Shown piece after piece: positions 18,013 through 26,618 of a stretch of DNA of 64,000 nt; position 1 is the stretch's first letter; each line of letters starts with the position of its first letter. Origin of the DNA: Lentzea waywayandensis (GTDB lineage Bacteria; Actinomycetota; Actinomycetes; Mycobacteriales; Pseudonocardiaceae). Under the pieces are notes generated by a model, which did not search any database, had not been told where the DNA came from, and saw nothing but the letters and a program-made list of their open reading frames with translations. The translations under genes were made by a program, and so were the position numbers. The DNA lies in the NCBI RefSeq assembly GCF_900115955.1, contig NZ_FOYL01000001.1, positions 62,001-126,000 on the forward strand. The letters are read 5' to 3'.

Positions 18013-20168
18013 GCGCATGCCACGCGTTGTCCGCTCGTGTCGTTCACTGTGTCCCCTGAAGGGATGATCAGCGCGTCGACGGCCAGCACGCCGTCCGGCC
18101 CCACGCGCACGGGGTTCAGCTCGATCTCGGCGAGGTCAGGTCTGGCCGCGAGCGTCTCGGAGATCTTCGCGATCACCTCGGCCAACGCTGCCACGTCGAC
18201 CGGCGGCGCGCCACGGGCGCCTGACAGAAGCGGGGCAGAGACGAGGCGCGCCAGCATGTCCCGCGCTGTGGCGGGAGTCACGGGCGCGAGCTCGATCGCG
18301 GTGTCCCTGAACAACTCTGCGTGGATGCCGCCCGCGCCGACGAGGATCACTGGGCCGAACGAGTGGTCTCGCTTCGCGCCGATGATCAGCTCGACGACGT
18401 GCTCGCGCGTGTCCATCTCTTCGAGGACGTACGTGCCGGGCCCGAGCCGTGCCCTCATCTCGTCGAACGCCGCCGCGGGGTCGGTGACGTTGATCTTCAC
18501 GCCGCCGTGCTCGCTCTTGTGGGCCAGCCAGTCGGCCTTGAGCGCGAACGGGCCTTGGAGGCACGTCGCCCTCACGTCGGCCGCTGACGTGACGGCGTGC
18601 GCCCTGGGGAACCGGACGAAGCCGAGCAGGTCGCGGGCCGCCAGGTAGCCCGGCTCGAACGGGGCGGGCGGAGCTGCCGAGTGGCCCGGCTCGAACGGGG
18701 CGGGCGGAGCTGCCGAGTGGCCCAGGGCGGAAGGCATGACCGGGGCCGTCAGGACCTCTGGCAGGCTCACGCAGGCGTCCCCTCCAGGGGGTCCCCCAGA
18801 TTCAATTCTTCCAGCCGACACCGACAGTTCTGGAGCGTGCGGCGCGCGAGTGGACCGTTGATCAAGGGCGCCGAGCCGTGCCGCGTCACCGAGTGCGGCC
18901 ACCGCGCGCTCGATCGTGTGCTGCACAGGCACACCACCTGCTCGCAACGTGCGTACCGCGGCGGAGTCCTCGCGCATGCTGTGCACGACCACGGGCACGC
19001 CGGTTTCCCTTGCCAGCGAACAGATCTGGAGAGCGATGGTCACCTCCGCGACCTCCAGGGAAGGCGTGTCCTCTCCGTAGCTGCCGAAGTAGCCGGACAA
19101 CACGACCGTGTCGACTTCGCCTCCGCGCACCAGCACCTCGACCGCGCGGGAGTAGTTCGCGAGGTCCTGCTCCCCCGCTCCGGCCAGGTCGATCGGGTTG
19201 CGTTTCGACGCCCCCACCGGCAGTCCGTCGACAGCGGACAACGTGGGCACCGTCAGCCCGGCCGCCGCCGCGAGGTCCGCCGCGATCGCGCCCTGCCCGC
19301 CCGAGTCGGAGATGACCCCGACCCTGCCTCCACGGGGCACCCCGGACGTCAGCACGGCCGCCAGGTCGACCAGAGCCGCGGGCGTCGCCACCCGGACCGC
19401 TCCCGCGAGTCGACAAGCCGCGTCCACGACGTCCAAAGAGGACGTCAGCGCACCCGTGTGCGTGAGAGCGGCTTCCTGAGCGGCGACGGAAGATCCGACG
19501 GTCAGCAGCACCACGGGTTTGCCGGCCGCGCGCAGTTCCGACATGGCCGCCACGATCCCGGGGCCGAAGCTCTCCAGGTAGACCCCCACGACGGTGGTCA
19601 GGTCGTGGGGAACCAGGTCCAGCAACGCTTCCGTCGCCGTCACGTCCGCCTGGTTGCCGACCGAGACGAACCGTGAGATTCCGATGTCCGACGACGCCGC
19701 GAGCCCGGCGATCTCCAGCCCGACCTGTCCGCTCTGCGACACCACGCCCAGCGAACCTGCCTGGAACCGGCCCCACGCGAGGTGCAGCGACGTCGCCGCG
19801 TCGAACACGCCCAGGCAGTTCGGGCCGAGCAACCGCGCGCCCGCGTCACGGATCCGGCGGATGACGCGATCGTCGATTCCCGAGGTGATGCCGACGAAAC
19901 CACGTACGCCGACCGCCAGCGCCTCGTCCACCACGGCCGGCACGTGTGCCGCGGGTACGGCGAGCACGACCAGTTCGGGGGCCTCGGCCAGTTCCGAGAG
20001 CGAGCGGACGGTGGGTTGCCCCAGAACAGCGCCACCACCATGGTTCACGAGGTGCACGGCGCGGCGGTCGTGGCCGACGAGGGCGCCGCGAGCGAGCCAG
20101 TGACCCCACTTGGCGGGGTCGTCGCTCGCACCCACGACGGCGACGGACGCGGGATCGGAGAAGATCAT
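18009..20168 (-). CDS. Acyl-CoA synthetase (NDP-forming) with fused CoA-binding and ATP-grasp parts
   Basis: 719 aa from the ATG at 20168, which overlaps the acyl-CoA dehydrogenase stop as ATGA. The N-terminal CoA-binding Rossmann domain starts SDPASVAVVGASDDPAKWG. The succinyl-CoA-synthetase-like flavodoxin domain contains GVVSQSGQVGLEIAG and GVISDSGGQGAIAADLA. The C-terminal ATP-grasp half has LKADWLAHKSEHGGVKINV and EIELNPVRV. This order is that of ADP-forming acetyl-CoA synthetase/Pat-like proteins. The linker between the halves (about residues 430-520) is unusually long and holds a duplicated 12-residue unit (PFEPGHSAAPPA). No GNAT domain is attached. It would interconvert an acyl-CoA and its acid with ATP/ADP, and sits between a dehydrogenase and a ThDP enzyme in one operon. 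Confidence 0.87.
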   Translation of the reverse strand: MIFSDPASVAVVGASDDPAKWGHWLARGALVGHDRRAVHLVNHGGGAVLGQPTVRSLSELAEAPELVVLAVPAAHVPAVVDEALAVGVRGFVGITSGIDDRVIRRIRDAGARLLGPNCLGVFDAATSLHLAWGRFQAGSLGVVSQSGQVGLEIAGLAASSDIGISRFVSVGNQADVTATEALLDLVPHDLTTVVGVYLESFGPGIVAAMSELRAAGKPVVLLTVGSSVAAQEAALTHTGALTSSLDVVDAACRLAGAVRVATPAALVDLAAVLTSGVPRGGRVGVISDSGGQGAIAADLAAAAGLTVPTLSAVDGLPVGASKRNPIDLAGAGEQDLANYSRAVEVLVRGGEVDTVVLSGYFGSYGEDTPSLEVAEVTIALQICSLARETGVPVVVHSMREDSAAVRTLRAGGVPVQHTIERAVAALGDAARLGALDQRSTRAPHAPELSVSAGRIESGGPPGGDACVSLPEVLTAPVMPSALGHSAAPPAPFEPGHSAAPPAPFEPGYLAARDLLGFVRFPRAHAVTSAADVRATCLQGPFALKADWLAHKSEHGGVKINVTDPAAAFDEMRARLGPGTYVLEEMDTREHVVELIIGAKRDHSFGPVILVGAGGIHAELFRDTAIELAPVTPATARDMLARLVSAPLLSGARGAPPVDVAALAEVIAKISETLAARPDLAEIELNPVRVGPDGVLAVDALIIPSGDTVNDTSGQRVACA
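18651..18722. repeat. Two tandem 36-bp units inside the acyl-CoA synthetase gene
   Basis: 18651-18686 and 18687-18722 are identical, each beginning cggctcgaacggggcgggcg. The unit is a multiple of three, so the reading frame is kept and 12 residues are duplicated in the interdomain linker. Nearby, at 18779-18797, two nested hairpins (CCCCT/AGGGG and GGGGGTCCCCC) lead into an AT-richer stretch. This may be an in-frame insertion of a small repetitive element. Confidence 0.85.
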
Positions 20169-21331
20169 CTGGCACCGAGGCCGCGGGAGATGATCAGGCG
20201 CTGGATGTCCGAGGTGCCTTCCTCGATCTCCTCGAGTTTGGCGTCGCGCATCCAGCGCTCGACGGGGTACTCGCGGGAGTATCCGTAGCCTCCCAACGTC
20301 TGCACGGCCGCGTGCGTGCACCACATGGCGTTCTCCGACCCGACCAGCTTCGCCATCGCCGACTCCTGCGCCACCGCGTGCCCCTCGTCGTACAACGTTG
20401 CCGCGCGCACCGTCAGCAGGTGCGAGGTGTCGACGCGGGTGGCCATGTCCGCGAGCCGGAACGCCACCGCCTGGTGCCGCATGATCGGCACCCCGAACTG
20501 CTCGCGCTCGGCCGCATAGGCGGACGCGAAGTCCAGCGCGGCACGAGCGAGTCCCGTCGTGGCCGCGCCGATGAGGATGCGCGACGCGTCGAACGTCCGC
20601 ATCAGGCCGACGAACGCCTGCCCTTCCTCACCGAGGCGGTTCTCCACGGGCACGCGCACGTCGTCGAGGAACACCTCGGCGTTGACGATCGCGCGCTGCC
20701 CCATCTTCTGGAACGGCGGCCCGACCGTCAGCCCCGGCGTGTCGCGCGGCACGACGAAGGCCGTGACACCACGCGACCTCAGCGTCGGATCCACCGTCGC
20801 GAAGATCACGAACATCTCGGCGTACGGAGCGTTGGAGATCCAGGTCTTCTGTCCTTTGAGGACGTACACGTCGCCCTCGCGCCGTGCGGAGGTCTGGATG
20901 CTCGCCGCGTCCGACCCGCTGCCGGGCTCGGTCACGGCGACGGCGGTGAGCGGCGGCCTCTCGGTCCCGAGTGGACCGAGGAACCGCTCCTGCTGCTCAG
21001 GCGTGCCGAGGTGCTCGATCGGCGCGCTGAAGAAGCCGTTGGACGTGATCAGGTTGCCGATGCCGATGTCGCCGTGGCACAGCTCCTGCTGGATCAGCAC
21101 CTGGGTCAGCAGGTCGGTGACGCCGCCGCCGCCGAACTTCTCGGGGAGCATGAACGAGGTCAGCCCGAGCGCGGACGCCTTCTCCCACACGTCGAGCGGC
21201 GACTCGGTGTCGGCCTCGTCGACGGCACGCCCGCGTGGACGGATCTCCTTGGCCGCGAACTCCCTGGCCAGTTCTACGAACTGCTCCTGTTCGGCCGTGA
21301 GCCGCAGGCCGTCGCGGACGGTCCGCCCCAT
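20165..21331 (-). CDS. Acyl-CoA dehydrogenase
   Basis: 388 aa, the usual length. FAD-binding motifs are AVAVTEPGSGSDAASIQTSA and the KTWISNAPYAEMF block. The C-terminal LGGYGYSREYPVERWMRDAK is followed by IEEGTSDIQRLII, whose glutamate before GTS is the usual catalytic-base position of short/medium-chain enzymes. It oxidises a CoA thioester to the 2,3-enoyl form and passes electrons to ETF. It is the first gene of an operon with acyl-CoA synthetase and a ThDP enzyme. A TetR-like palindrome lies 16 bp upstream of its start and matches the one before the amino-acid dehydrogenase/permease pair, which suggests branched-chain amino-acid or acyl-CoA catabolism. Confidence 0.92.
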   Translation of the reverse strand: MGRTVRDGLRLTAEQEQFVELAREFAAKEIRPRGRAVDEADTESPLDVWEKASALGLTSFMLPEKFGGGGVTDLLTQVLIQQELCHGDIGIGNLITSNGFFSAPIEHLGTPEQQERFLGPLGTERPPLTAVAVTEPGSGSDAASIQTSARREGDVYVLKGQKTWISNAPYAEMFVIFATVDPTLRSRGVTAFVVPRDTPGLTVGPPFQKMGQRAIVNAEVFLDDVRVPVENRLGEEGQAFVGLMRTFDASRILIGAATTGLARAALDFASAYAAEREQFGVPIMRHQAVAFRLADMATRVDTSHLLTVRAATLYDEGHAVAQESAMAKLVGSENAMWCTHAAVQTLGGYGYSREYPVERWMRDAKLEEIEEGTSDIQRLIISRGLGAR

Positions 21332-21346
21332 CTCGCACCCCTAAGT

Positions 21347-21364
21347 TGACTGACGAATCAGTTA
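21347..21364. promoter_or_regulatory. Candidate TetR-type operator before the acyl-CoA dehydrogenase
   Basis: TGACTGACGAATCAGTTA has half-sites ACTGA and TCAGT and differs from the site at 7458-7475 at only two central bases. It lies just upstream of the dehydrogenase start. Between here and 21629 I see no convincing gene; the few short frames have neither ribosome sites nor recognisable protein sequence. Confidence 0.6.
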
Positions 21365-21629
21365 TTCACGATCCATCGGGCAGCCTAGCTCTGTCAAGGC
21401 GGGTCAGCAGGGTCGCGAACGGGTGACTACCAGGGCATACAGGCAACGATGGGACTGCCACGCTGACGTACGGTGAGCGCCGCGGAGGCACTGATCACCT
21501 GCATGGAGCAGCACAAGATCCAGTGGCGCGCTTTCGCTCGCAGGGCCGCGCCGAGCCACACTGAGAACGGTGACCATTGTGGAACGTCACCGTCTCAGAA
21601 ACCTTTGCGCGCCCAGGAGAGTGCCCCGG

Positions 21630-21980
21630 TCAGGCGCTCAGAGCAGCACCGACGATCTCCAGGGCCTCCTGCCGTGACAGGCCCAGTTCCACCGACATCG
21701 CCGCGTACTGGGCCGCCGCCGCCCGGACGCGCTCGCGATTGCTGTCGCCGTTCGCGCTGACCACGGTGCCGGCGCGGCCCCGTGTCTCCACGAGGCCGGC
21801 TTCCTCCAGTTCACGGTAGGCGCGAGCCACCGTGTTCACGGCCAGGCCCAGGTCTTTCGCCAGGGCACGCACCGTTGGCAGCTTCGCACCCACCGGCAGT
21901 TCTCGGTTCGAGATGGCGTGCGCGTAGTGCACGCGCACCTGCTCGTAGGGAGGTGTCTCCCCCTGGTGGTCGATCTTCAC
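21630..21980 (-). CDS. GntR-family regulator, YtrA subfamily
   Basis: 116 aa from GTG at 21980, which has gagg about 8 bp upstream; an ATG at 22001 is an alternative. The protein is almost only a winged helix (PPYEQVRVHYAHAI...LPTVRALAKDLGLAVNTVARAYRELEEAGLVETRGRAGTVV) with a short C-terminal helix. This is the YtrA layout, lacking a large effector domain. YtrA-type regulators usually repress an adjacent ABC transporter operon in response to cell-envelope stress, but none is adjacent here. A GTAGCTAC palindrome just upstream (22000-22007) could be an autoregulatory site. Confidence 0.88.
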   Translation of the reverse strand: MKIDHQGETPPYEQVRVHYAHAISNRELPVGAKLPTVRALAKDLGLAVNTVARAYRELEEAGLVETRGRAGTVVSANGDSNRERVRAAAAQYAAMSVELGLSRQEALEIVGAALSA

Positions 21981-22054
21981 TGCGCCCCATCCTCCCCGCA
22001 TGTAGCTACTTCTGTATTGACCAACGGGAGAAGGAGGCTGAGGTTGCGGTCGAT

Positions 22055-22366
22055 TCAGCGCAGATTGTTCTTCTCGGCTCCCATCTGCACGTAGAGCTTG
22101 CGCCAGCCCTGGTCGGCGTCGGTGGCGGATTTGCCGTCGCAGTACGGCTTTGCGCCGTTCGACGTGTAGTAGCGGAGGAGAGATAACGAGACGACGGTGT
22201 CCCAGTTGCCCTCGTCGAAGTACTCCTCCCCCGGCGTCTGCTCCTGGTGCTTCATGCAGGAGACGTCGGACTGCCGTTCGTCGTCGAACTGCGCGGTGGG
22301 GGTGCTTTCGGTGCTGCACGCGGCCAGGCCGAGGGCCAGGGCGGCCAGCACGATGAGCTTCTTCAT
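22055..22366 (-). CDS. Small lipoprotein of unknown function
   Basis: 103 aa. The signal peptide MKKLIVLAALALGLAAC ends in a clear lipobox (LAAC), so the mature protein should be lipid-anchored on the outer face of the membrane at that cysteine. Two further cysteines (SCMKHQ and YCDGKSATD) could form a disulfide. I recognise no domain. It begins 15 bp after the NicO transporter gene ends, on the same strand, and may be the last gene of that operon. Confidence 0.75.
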   Translation of the reverse strand: MKKLIVLAALALGLAACSTESTPTAQFDDERQSDVSCMKHQEQTPGEEYFDEGNWDTVVSLSLLRYYTSNGAKPYCDGKSATDADQGWRKLYVQMGAEKNNLR

Positions 22367-22381
22367 GATCCTTCTCCTTGA

Positions 22382-23698
22382 CTAACCGGCCAGCGCACGC
22401 GTGGCCAGACCGACTCCGACGAGCATCACCAGCGCCGCGGTGCCCAGCGGCGTGAAGTCCGTGAACCTGCGGAAGCGGGCCAGTCGCGGCCCGAAGCGGT
22501 CCCGCAGCGAGACCAGGAGCAGACCGGCGGCGGTGAGCATCGCCGCCATGCCCAGGCCGTAGGCGAGCACCAGCACCACGCCGAACCACGTGCGGCCGAG
22601 CGCGATGGCGCCCAGCAGCACCACCAGAGCCGACGGGGACGGCACCAACCCGCCCGCGACCCCCATTCCGACGAGCCCCGCCCGGCGGTGCCCATGCCCA
22701 TGGCCATGGCCGTGTCCGTGCCCATGTCCATGTCCATGCCCGTGGTCGTGCCGCTTACGACCACGGGACAGCACCGCCGAGCGGAGCAGCACCCCTCCGA
22801 TCACCGCGACCAGCAGACCGCTCGCCACGCCGAGCCAGCGCAACACCGACTCGCCCGCGATCGCGCTGGACGCACTGATCAGCAGCCCCAGCACCAGGAC
22901 ACCCGCCGTGTGGGTGATGGTGACGGTGGCGCCGACGAGGAGTGCGTCGCGGCGGGTTCCCCTCGAACCCGCCAGGTAGGCGGCCATCACGGTCTTGCCG
23001 TGGCCGGGCAGCGCCGCATGCGACGCGCCCAGCACCAGAGACAGCAGGACCGCACCGATTCCGACCACCGGGGTGAGATCACCCACCAGTCCGACGGCCG
23101 CCTTCGTGGCTTCACCCAGAACCCCAGGTGGGGTGACGACTGACCCCTCACCTGGTTGTGCGAGGAACCGCACCGCCCGCACGTCCAGCGGCGACGACAG
23201 CAGGTCCTCCGGGTACGTGCGCAGTTCGTTGCTGATCGTCTCGGCCGGCGCGCCGGACACCGCGACGTCCACGCCGACGACGGTGATCTCGCGCCAGCCG
23301 GGCTTGTCCTTGAGGTACGAGTCGCTGAACGTCACCTCGACCTCGCCCCGCGACGGCAGCAACGCGGTGTACTCGCACGTCAGGCGCATCGTGGGCAGGC
23401 CGGCCTCACCGGGCGGGCGCACGACGTCGGCGTCGCGCACCTCGAACCGCAGTTCCTGCTCGTCGGCCATCGCGTTCAACGACTTCGCGCGTTCCGTGCA
23501 GCGTTTGCGAGCATCGACGAACTCGCGGTCCTGCAAGGTCGGGATCTCCGCACTGTCCACAACGGACCGAAGCTCGATCCGGTCCGCGAACACCCGCAGC
23601 CCGTCGTAGTGGTTCACGCTGAGATTGCTCAGCGGGTGCGCCTGCGCGACCCCGCCCATCAGCAGCATCCCGAACAGCACCAACAGGAACACTCTCAT
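22382..23698 (-). CDS. NicO-family nickel/cobalt transporter with secreted N-terminal domain and His-rich loop
   Basis: 438 aa from the ATG at 23698, overlapping the TPR gene stop as ATGA. A signal peptide (MRVFLLVLFGMLLMGGVAQA) is followed by about 170 extracytoplasmic residues and then a NicO/RcnA-like membrane part. The first helices contain LGASHAALPGHGKTVMAAYLAGSRG, the family motif. A cytoplasmic-type loop has about ten alternating HG dipeptides (encoded near 22690-22745), and the last helices follow. The His stretch probably binds metal. RcnA-like proteins export Ni/Co, and other NicO members import them. The fused N-terminal domain plus the TPR and DUF4331 neighbours is a recurrent actinobacterial arrangement as far as I know; its role is not settled. 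Confidence 0.87.
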   Translation of the reverse strand: MRVFLLVLFGMLLMGGVAQAHPLSNLSVNHYDGLRVFADRIELRSVVDSAEIPTLQDREFVDARKRCTERAKSLNAMADEQELRFEVRDADVVRPPGEAGLPTMRLTCEYTALLPSRGEVEVTFSDSYLKDKPGWREITVVGVDVAVSGAPAETISNELRTYPEDLLSSPLDVRAVRFLAQPGEGSVVTPPGVLGEATKAAVGLVGDLTPVVGIGAVLLSLVLGASHAALPGHGKTVMAAYLAGSRGTRRDALLVGATVTITHTAGVLVLGLLISASSAIAGESVLRWLGVASGLLVAVIGGVLLRSAVLSRGRKRHDHGHGHGHGHGHGHGHGHGHRRAGLVGMGVAGGLVPSPSALVVLLGAIALGRTWFGVVLVLAYGLGMAAMLTAAGLLLVSLRDRFGPRLARFRRFTDFTPLGTAALVMLVGVGLATRALAG

Positions 23699-24732
23699 CG
23701 CAGGCTCCCCAAAATCGCCTCGCGGTGCCGCAGCACGTCGGGGTCGCGCCAGCCCAGCGCGACCGCCTTGTCCGAGTACGGCAACGCCTCCGCGGACCGC
23801 TTGTTGACGTGCAGAGCCCACGCCATCGCGTCCGCCGTGAAGACGCTCTGCCGCTTGGCCCACTCCTTCTCCGCGAACCGCAACGCCTCGGCGGGGTCGC
23901 CGTGATCAGCGGAGATCAAAGCCGCCGTCAGGTCGTCACCGCCCAACGCGCGCAACTGCCGCAACGCGAGGTCGTACTGCGCCCGCGCCTCGGCAGGCTT
24001 GCCCGCCTTGTCCAGGGCTTCGCCGTACCTCACCAGGTGTTCCGGTGACGGCACCTTCGACGCCAGCTCTCGAGTGGTCTCGAGAGACTCGTCGGTCCGC
24101 CCTTCCAGCTTGTCCAGATGGAGCCGGCAGAACGCGACCTCGTCCGGCGAGGAAGCCGACTCCAGGGCCCGTTCCAGCGCCCCGCGCGCCTCGTCGAGAC
24201 GGCCGCGCAACTCGAAGTGGTAGGCCGCCCGGGTGAACGACGCGACCCCTGGCCTGAGGTCCAGCATGCGTTGCAGTGCAACGGATTCTCCCTCGGAGTC
24301 ACCGAGCTGGGTCAAAGCGTCGACCAGCACTCCCTGCGCGGCGGCGGAGTCCGGCAACACCGACACAGCGCGCCGGCCCCAGTCGCGGGCGGCAACGAAG
24401 TCGTGCCGGGCGTTGGCGAGCGCGCCACGTCCGATGAACGCCTCACCGTTGCCTTCCGGCTTGAGCCGCAACGACTCGGTCAGCGCCTTCTCGGCACGGG
24501 GGTGGTGCTGGGGGTCGAAGGTGACTCGGGCGAGCTCCACGTGCGTGGCCCCGAGCTGGGCCCAGGCAGCGGCGTCCTGCGGAGTTCGGCGGAGCTTGGC
24601 CTGCAACGACTCGGCGTTGCGCTGCAAAGAAGAGGTCTGCGTGGCGGCGGGTGCCGCCGCCTGCGGGGGAGCGCAGGCGGCGACAGCCAAAAGGGCAGCC
24701 AGCAGCGGAAGTGTTTTCCACATTGAGGGCAC
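23695..24732 (-). CDS. TPR-repeat lipoprotein
   Basis: 345 aa, with start ATG at 24732 or 24723. A signal peptide ends in the lipobox VAAC. The rest is a solenoid of TPR-like pairs (for example AWAQLGATHVELARVTFDP, HPRAEKALTESLRLKP, ALANARHDFVAARDWGRRA, EALPYSDKAVALGWRD). It would be a membrane-anchored extracytoplasmic scaffold. It lies directly between a DUF4331 protein and the NicO transporter with overlapping or near-overlapping ends, so the three probably work as one unit. Confidence 0.85.
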   Translation of the reverse strand: MPSMWKTLPLLAALLAVAACAPPQAAAPAATQTSSLQRNAESLQAKLRRTPQDAAAWAQLGATHVELARVTFDPQHHPRAEKALTESLRLKPEGNGEAFIGRGALANARHDFVAARDWGRRAVSVLPDSAAAQGVLVDALTQLGDSEGESVALQRMLDLRPGVASFTRAAYHFELRGRLDEARGALERALESASSPDEVAFCRLHLDKLEGRTDESLETTRELASKVPSPEHLVRYGEALDKAGKPAEARAQYDLALRQLRALGGDDLTAALISADHGDPAEALRFAEKEWAKRQSVFTADAMAWALHVNKRSAEALPYSDKAVALGWRDPDVLRHREAILGSLR

Positions 24733-24738
24733 CCTCGT

Positions 24739-26151
24739 TCAGCGGGAGTTGACCGCCTGGTTGCTGGGCAGTCCGACGTACGGGAACCGATCTCCGAAGC
24801 GAACGTCGTTGCCGTTCACCCGGTCACCCTTCGCGAGCGCCGGCACGAGCTTGCCGGTCAGCGCCGCGCCGACCACCGCCTGGATCTCGATGTCCACGAC
24901 GTCGTCGGTGAGCCTGCGCCCGTTCGGGAACCCCTGCAGGTCCCCGCCGAGCACGCCGAGCCGGTTGGGGTTGCGCGTCACCGGCGTGGACATGTTGAGC
25001 CGCAACATCTCCGAAGGCTGGAACTTCTTCGGGTTCACGTCGGCGTTGTTCAGCTGCGAGTTGAGATCGACCTTGATCGGGCCGCCCGCCTTCGTGGTGA
25101 TCCCGGTCAGGAAGATCTCCACCAGGTCGGAGCGCGGCGTCTTCGGCGCGGGGATGCCGTAGATCGCCTGGATCAGCCGGGCCAGCTCCGGGTCGTTCAC
25201 CCGGTCCAGCAACGCCTGGACCTTCGCGTCCCCCACGGGTTCGAGCCCGTTGAACGCGTCCTTCAGCGGCGCGGACGACACCACCTCGTTCACCAGCGGG
25301 TTGCCGAGCCTCGACACCTGCACGAAGTTGCCCTGCGGGGTCGCCTTGCCGGGGTCGAGCTTCAACGTGCGGCGCTCGGTGTCGCTCCACACGCCGATCA
25401 CCGGGTTGCGCTTCGGGTCGCCCTTCAGCGCGAGCATCGTCTTGGGCACCTGGATGGCGATGGTGTTGACGTTGTAGCCCATCAGGGTGTCCTGGTTGAC
25501 CTCTTTCAGGTTCCCGCCGTACAGCAGGTCGAACACCCGCAGGTCCAGGAAGAACGAGTCCTCGGACGGTCCGATGTAGACCTGGCCGCCACCGGGGATC
25601 TTCGCCGTCGCCTGGTCCCTGATCGCGCCGAAGTTCGGGAACGACGCCGGTCCGGTGTTCGACGGCGCCGCACGGCCGTCCTTCACGAGCTGGGTCGACT
25701 TGCCCTGCTCGATGAGCTCCAGGTTGTAGTTCTGGCGGAACAACAGGTTGTCGTCGTTGATCGACGTGACCGGCCCGTTGTTGTAGAGGAAGGTGTTCGC
25801 CTTGCCCCGCCGGTCGTCCGTGTTGAACGTGACCCGGAACGTCTTGTCCGGCACCGCGTCGCCGTCCGCGTCGACGTTGATGTCGTAGCGGGCGTCGGTG
25901 GCCCACGGGTAGAAGTTGGGGCCACCGTTGGGTTCCTGCAACCCGAACCAGTTCGCGATGAGCGTCACCGTGTCGGGCTTGTCGGGACTGGTGAAGGCGT
26001 ACACGTCGGTGTTGTCGACCGCCGGGTCCGCCGCGATCAGTGGTGCCTCGCGGTGACTGGAGGCCTGTGCCGCCGGAATCGCCGCCGCCACCGCGACCAC
26101 GGCCGCGGCGATCGCACCCCGGCGTAATCGTTGTTTGTTGCTACTTGGCAT
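24739..26151 (-). CDS. DUF4331-family secreted protein
   Basis: 470 aa from the ATG at 26151, with a gggagcagga ribosome site. A twin-arginine-free signal peptide (RRGAIAAAVVAVAAAIPAAQA) is followed immediately by SSHREAPLI, the hallmark N-terminus of DUF4331, and then ADPAVDNTDVYAF...IANWFGLQEPNGGPNFYPW. The family is extracytoplasmic, has conserved acidic and aromatic residues, and has no proven enzymatic role. It is the first gene of a probable operon with a TPR lipoprotein and a NicO metal transporter. Metal handling outside the membrane is a reasonable but untested idea. A short AT-rich stretch at 26205-26220 lies between it and kal and may hold its promoter. Confidence 0.87.
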   Translation of the reverse strand: MPSSNKQRLRRGAIAAAVVAVAAAIPAAQASSHREAPLIAADPAVDNTDVYAFTSPDKPDTVTLIANWFGLQEPNGGPNFYPWATDARYDINVDADGDAVPDKTFRVTFNTDDRRGKANTFLYNNGPVTSINDDNLLFRQNYNLELIEQGKSTQLVKDGRAAPSNTGPASFPNFGAIRDQATAKIPGGGQVYIGPSEDSFFLDLRVFDLLYGGNLKEVNQDTLMGYNVNTIAIQVPKTMLALKGDPKRNPVIGVWSDTERRTLKLDPGKATPQGNFVQVSRLGNPLVNEVVSSAPLKDAFNGLEPVGDAKVQALLDRVNDPELARLIQAIYGIPAPKTPRSDLVEIFLTGITTKAGGPIKVDLNSQLNNADVNPKKFQPSEMLRLNMSTPVTRNPNRLGVLGGDLQGFPNGRRLTDDVVDIEIQAVVGAALTGKLVPALAKGDRVNGNDVRFGDRFPYVGLPSNQAVNSR

Positions 26152-26219
26152 TGTCCTGCTCCCTTCCCACGGCGGGGATTCGGAGCAGGACGCCATCCGG
26201 TTCGGACTAAATTTTGGAG

Positions 26220-26618
26220 TTATTCAGCGGCTTTCGGCGCGACGACCGTGCCGCGGGCCCGCGTTACGACGATCGGCTCAACGAGTACGTCGGCTGCCGA
26301 AGGTCCGCGTTCGGGCGCCGAACGGCACACCACACGTGCCTCGAACTCGATCTCACGCGACCGCTTCCCGATGCGCACCAACGTCGCCGAGGCCTCGACG
26401 ACGTCGCCGGCCTGGATCGGCGCCGCGAACTCGACGGAGCTGTACCCCGCGAACAGCCCCTCGTCGGAGTCCGTGTGGATGAGCAACTCGGTGGCGACGT
26501 CACCGAACATGCCGAGCCCGTAGGCGCCGTCGACCAGGTTGCCGCCGTAGTGCGCATGCGAGTGCGGCACGTAACGGCGGTGCGTCACCGAGAAACCCTC
26601 GACCAAAGCTCCGCTCAC
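26220..26618 (-). CDS. kal: 3-aminobutyryl-CoA ammonia lyase (hot-dog fold)
   Basis: 132 aa from GTG, overlapping the kamE stop by GTGA. A single hot-dog domain is visible: [32 protein letters not shown], then [40 protein letters not shown]. This matches Kal, which removes ammonia from L-3-aminobutyryl-CoA to give crotonyl-CoA in lysine fermentation. The position directly after kamD-kamE supports this over a generic thioesterase. It is the last gene of the operon. Confidence 0.87.
   Translation of the reverse strand: MSGALVEGFSVTHRRYVPHSHAHYGGNLVDGAYGLGMFGDVATELLIHTDSDEGLFAGYSSVEFAAPIQAGDVVEASATLVRIGKRSREIEFEARVVCRSAPERGPSAADVLVEPIVVTRARGTVVAPKAAE

Noticed and set aside
15604-18648. 1014-codon open frame on the plus strand
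   Set aside because: It is antisense to the ThDP-enzyme, DUF4360 and acyl-CoA synthetase genes and crosses gene borders. The sequence looks like a GC-driven shadow, not a protein.
21473-21760. Small plus-strand frame upstream of and overlapping the GntR gene
   Set aside because: No ribosome site or recognisable protein, and it overlaps the 3' part of the GntR gene antisense.
22690-22745. Low-complexity tandem codons that resemble a short repeat array
   Set aside because: They encode the His-Gly tract of the NicO transporter and are explained by the protein.
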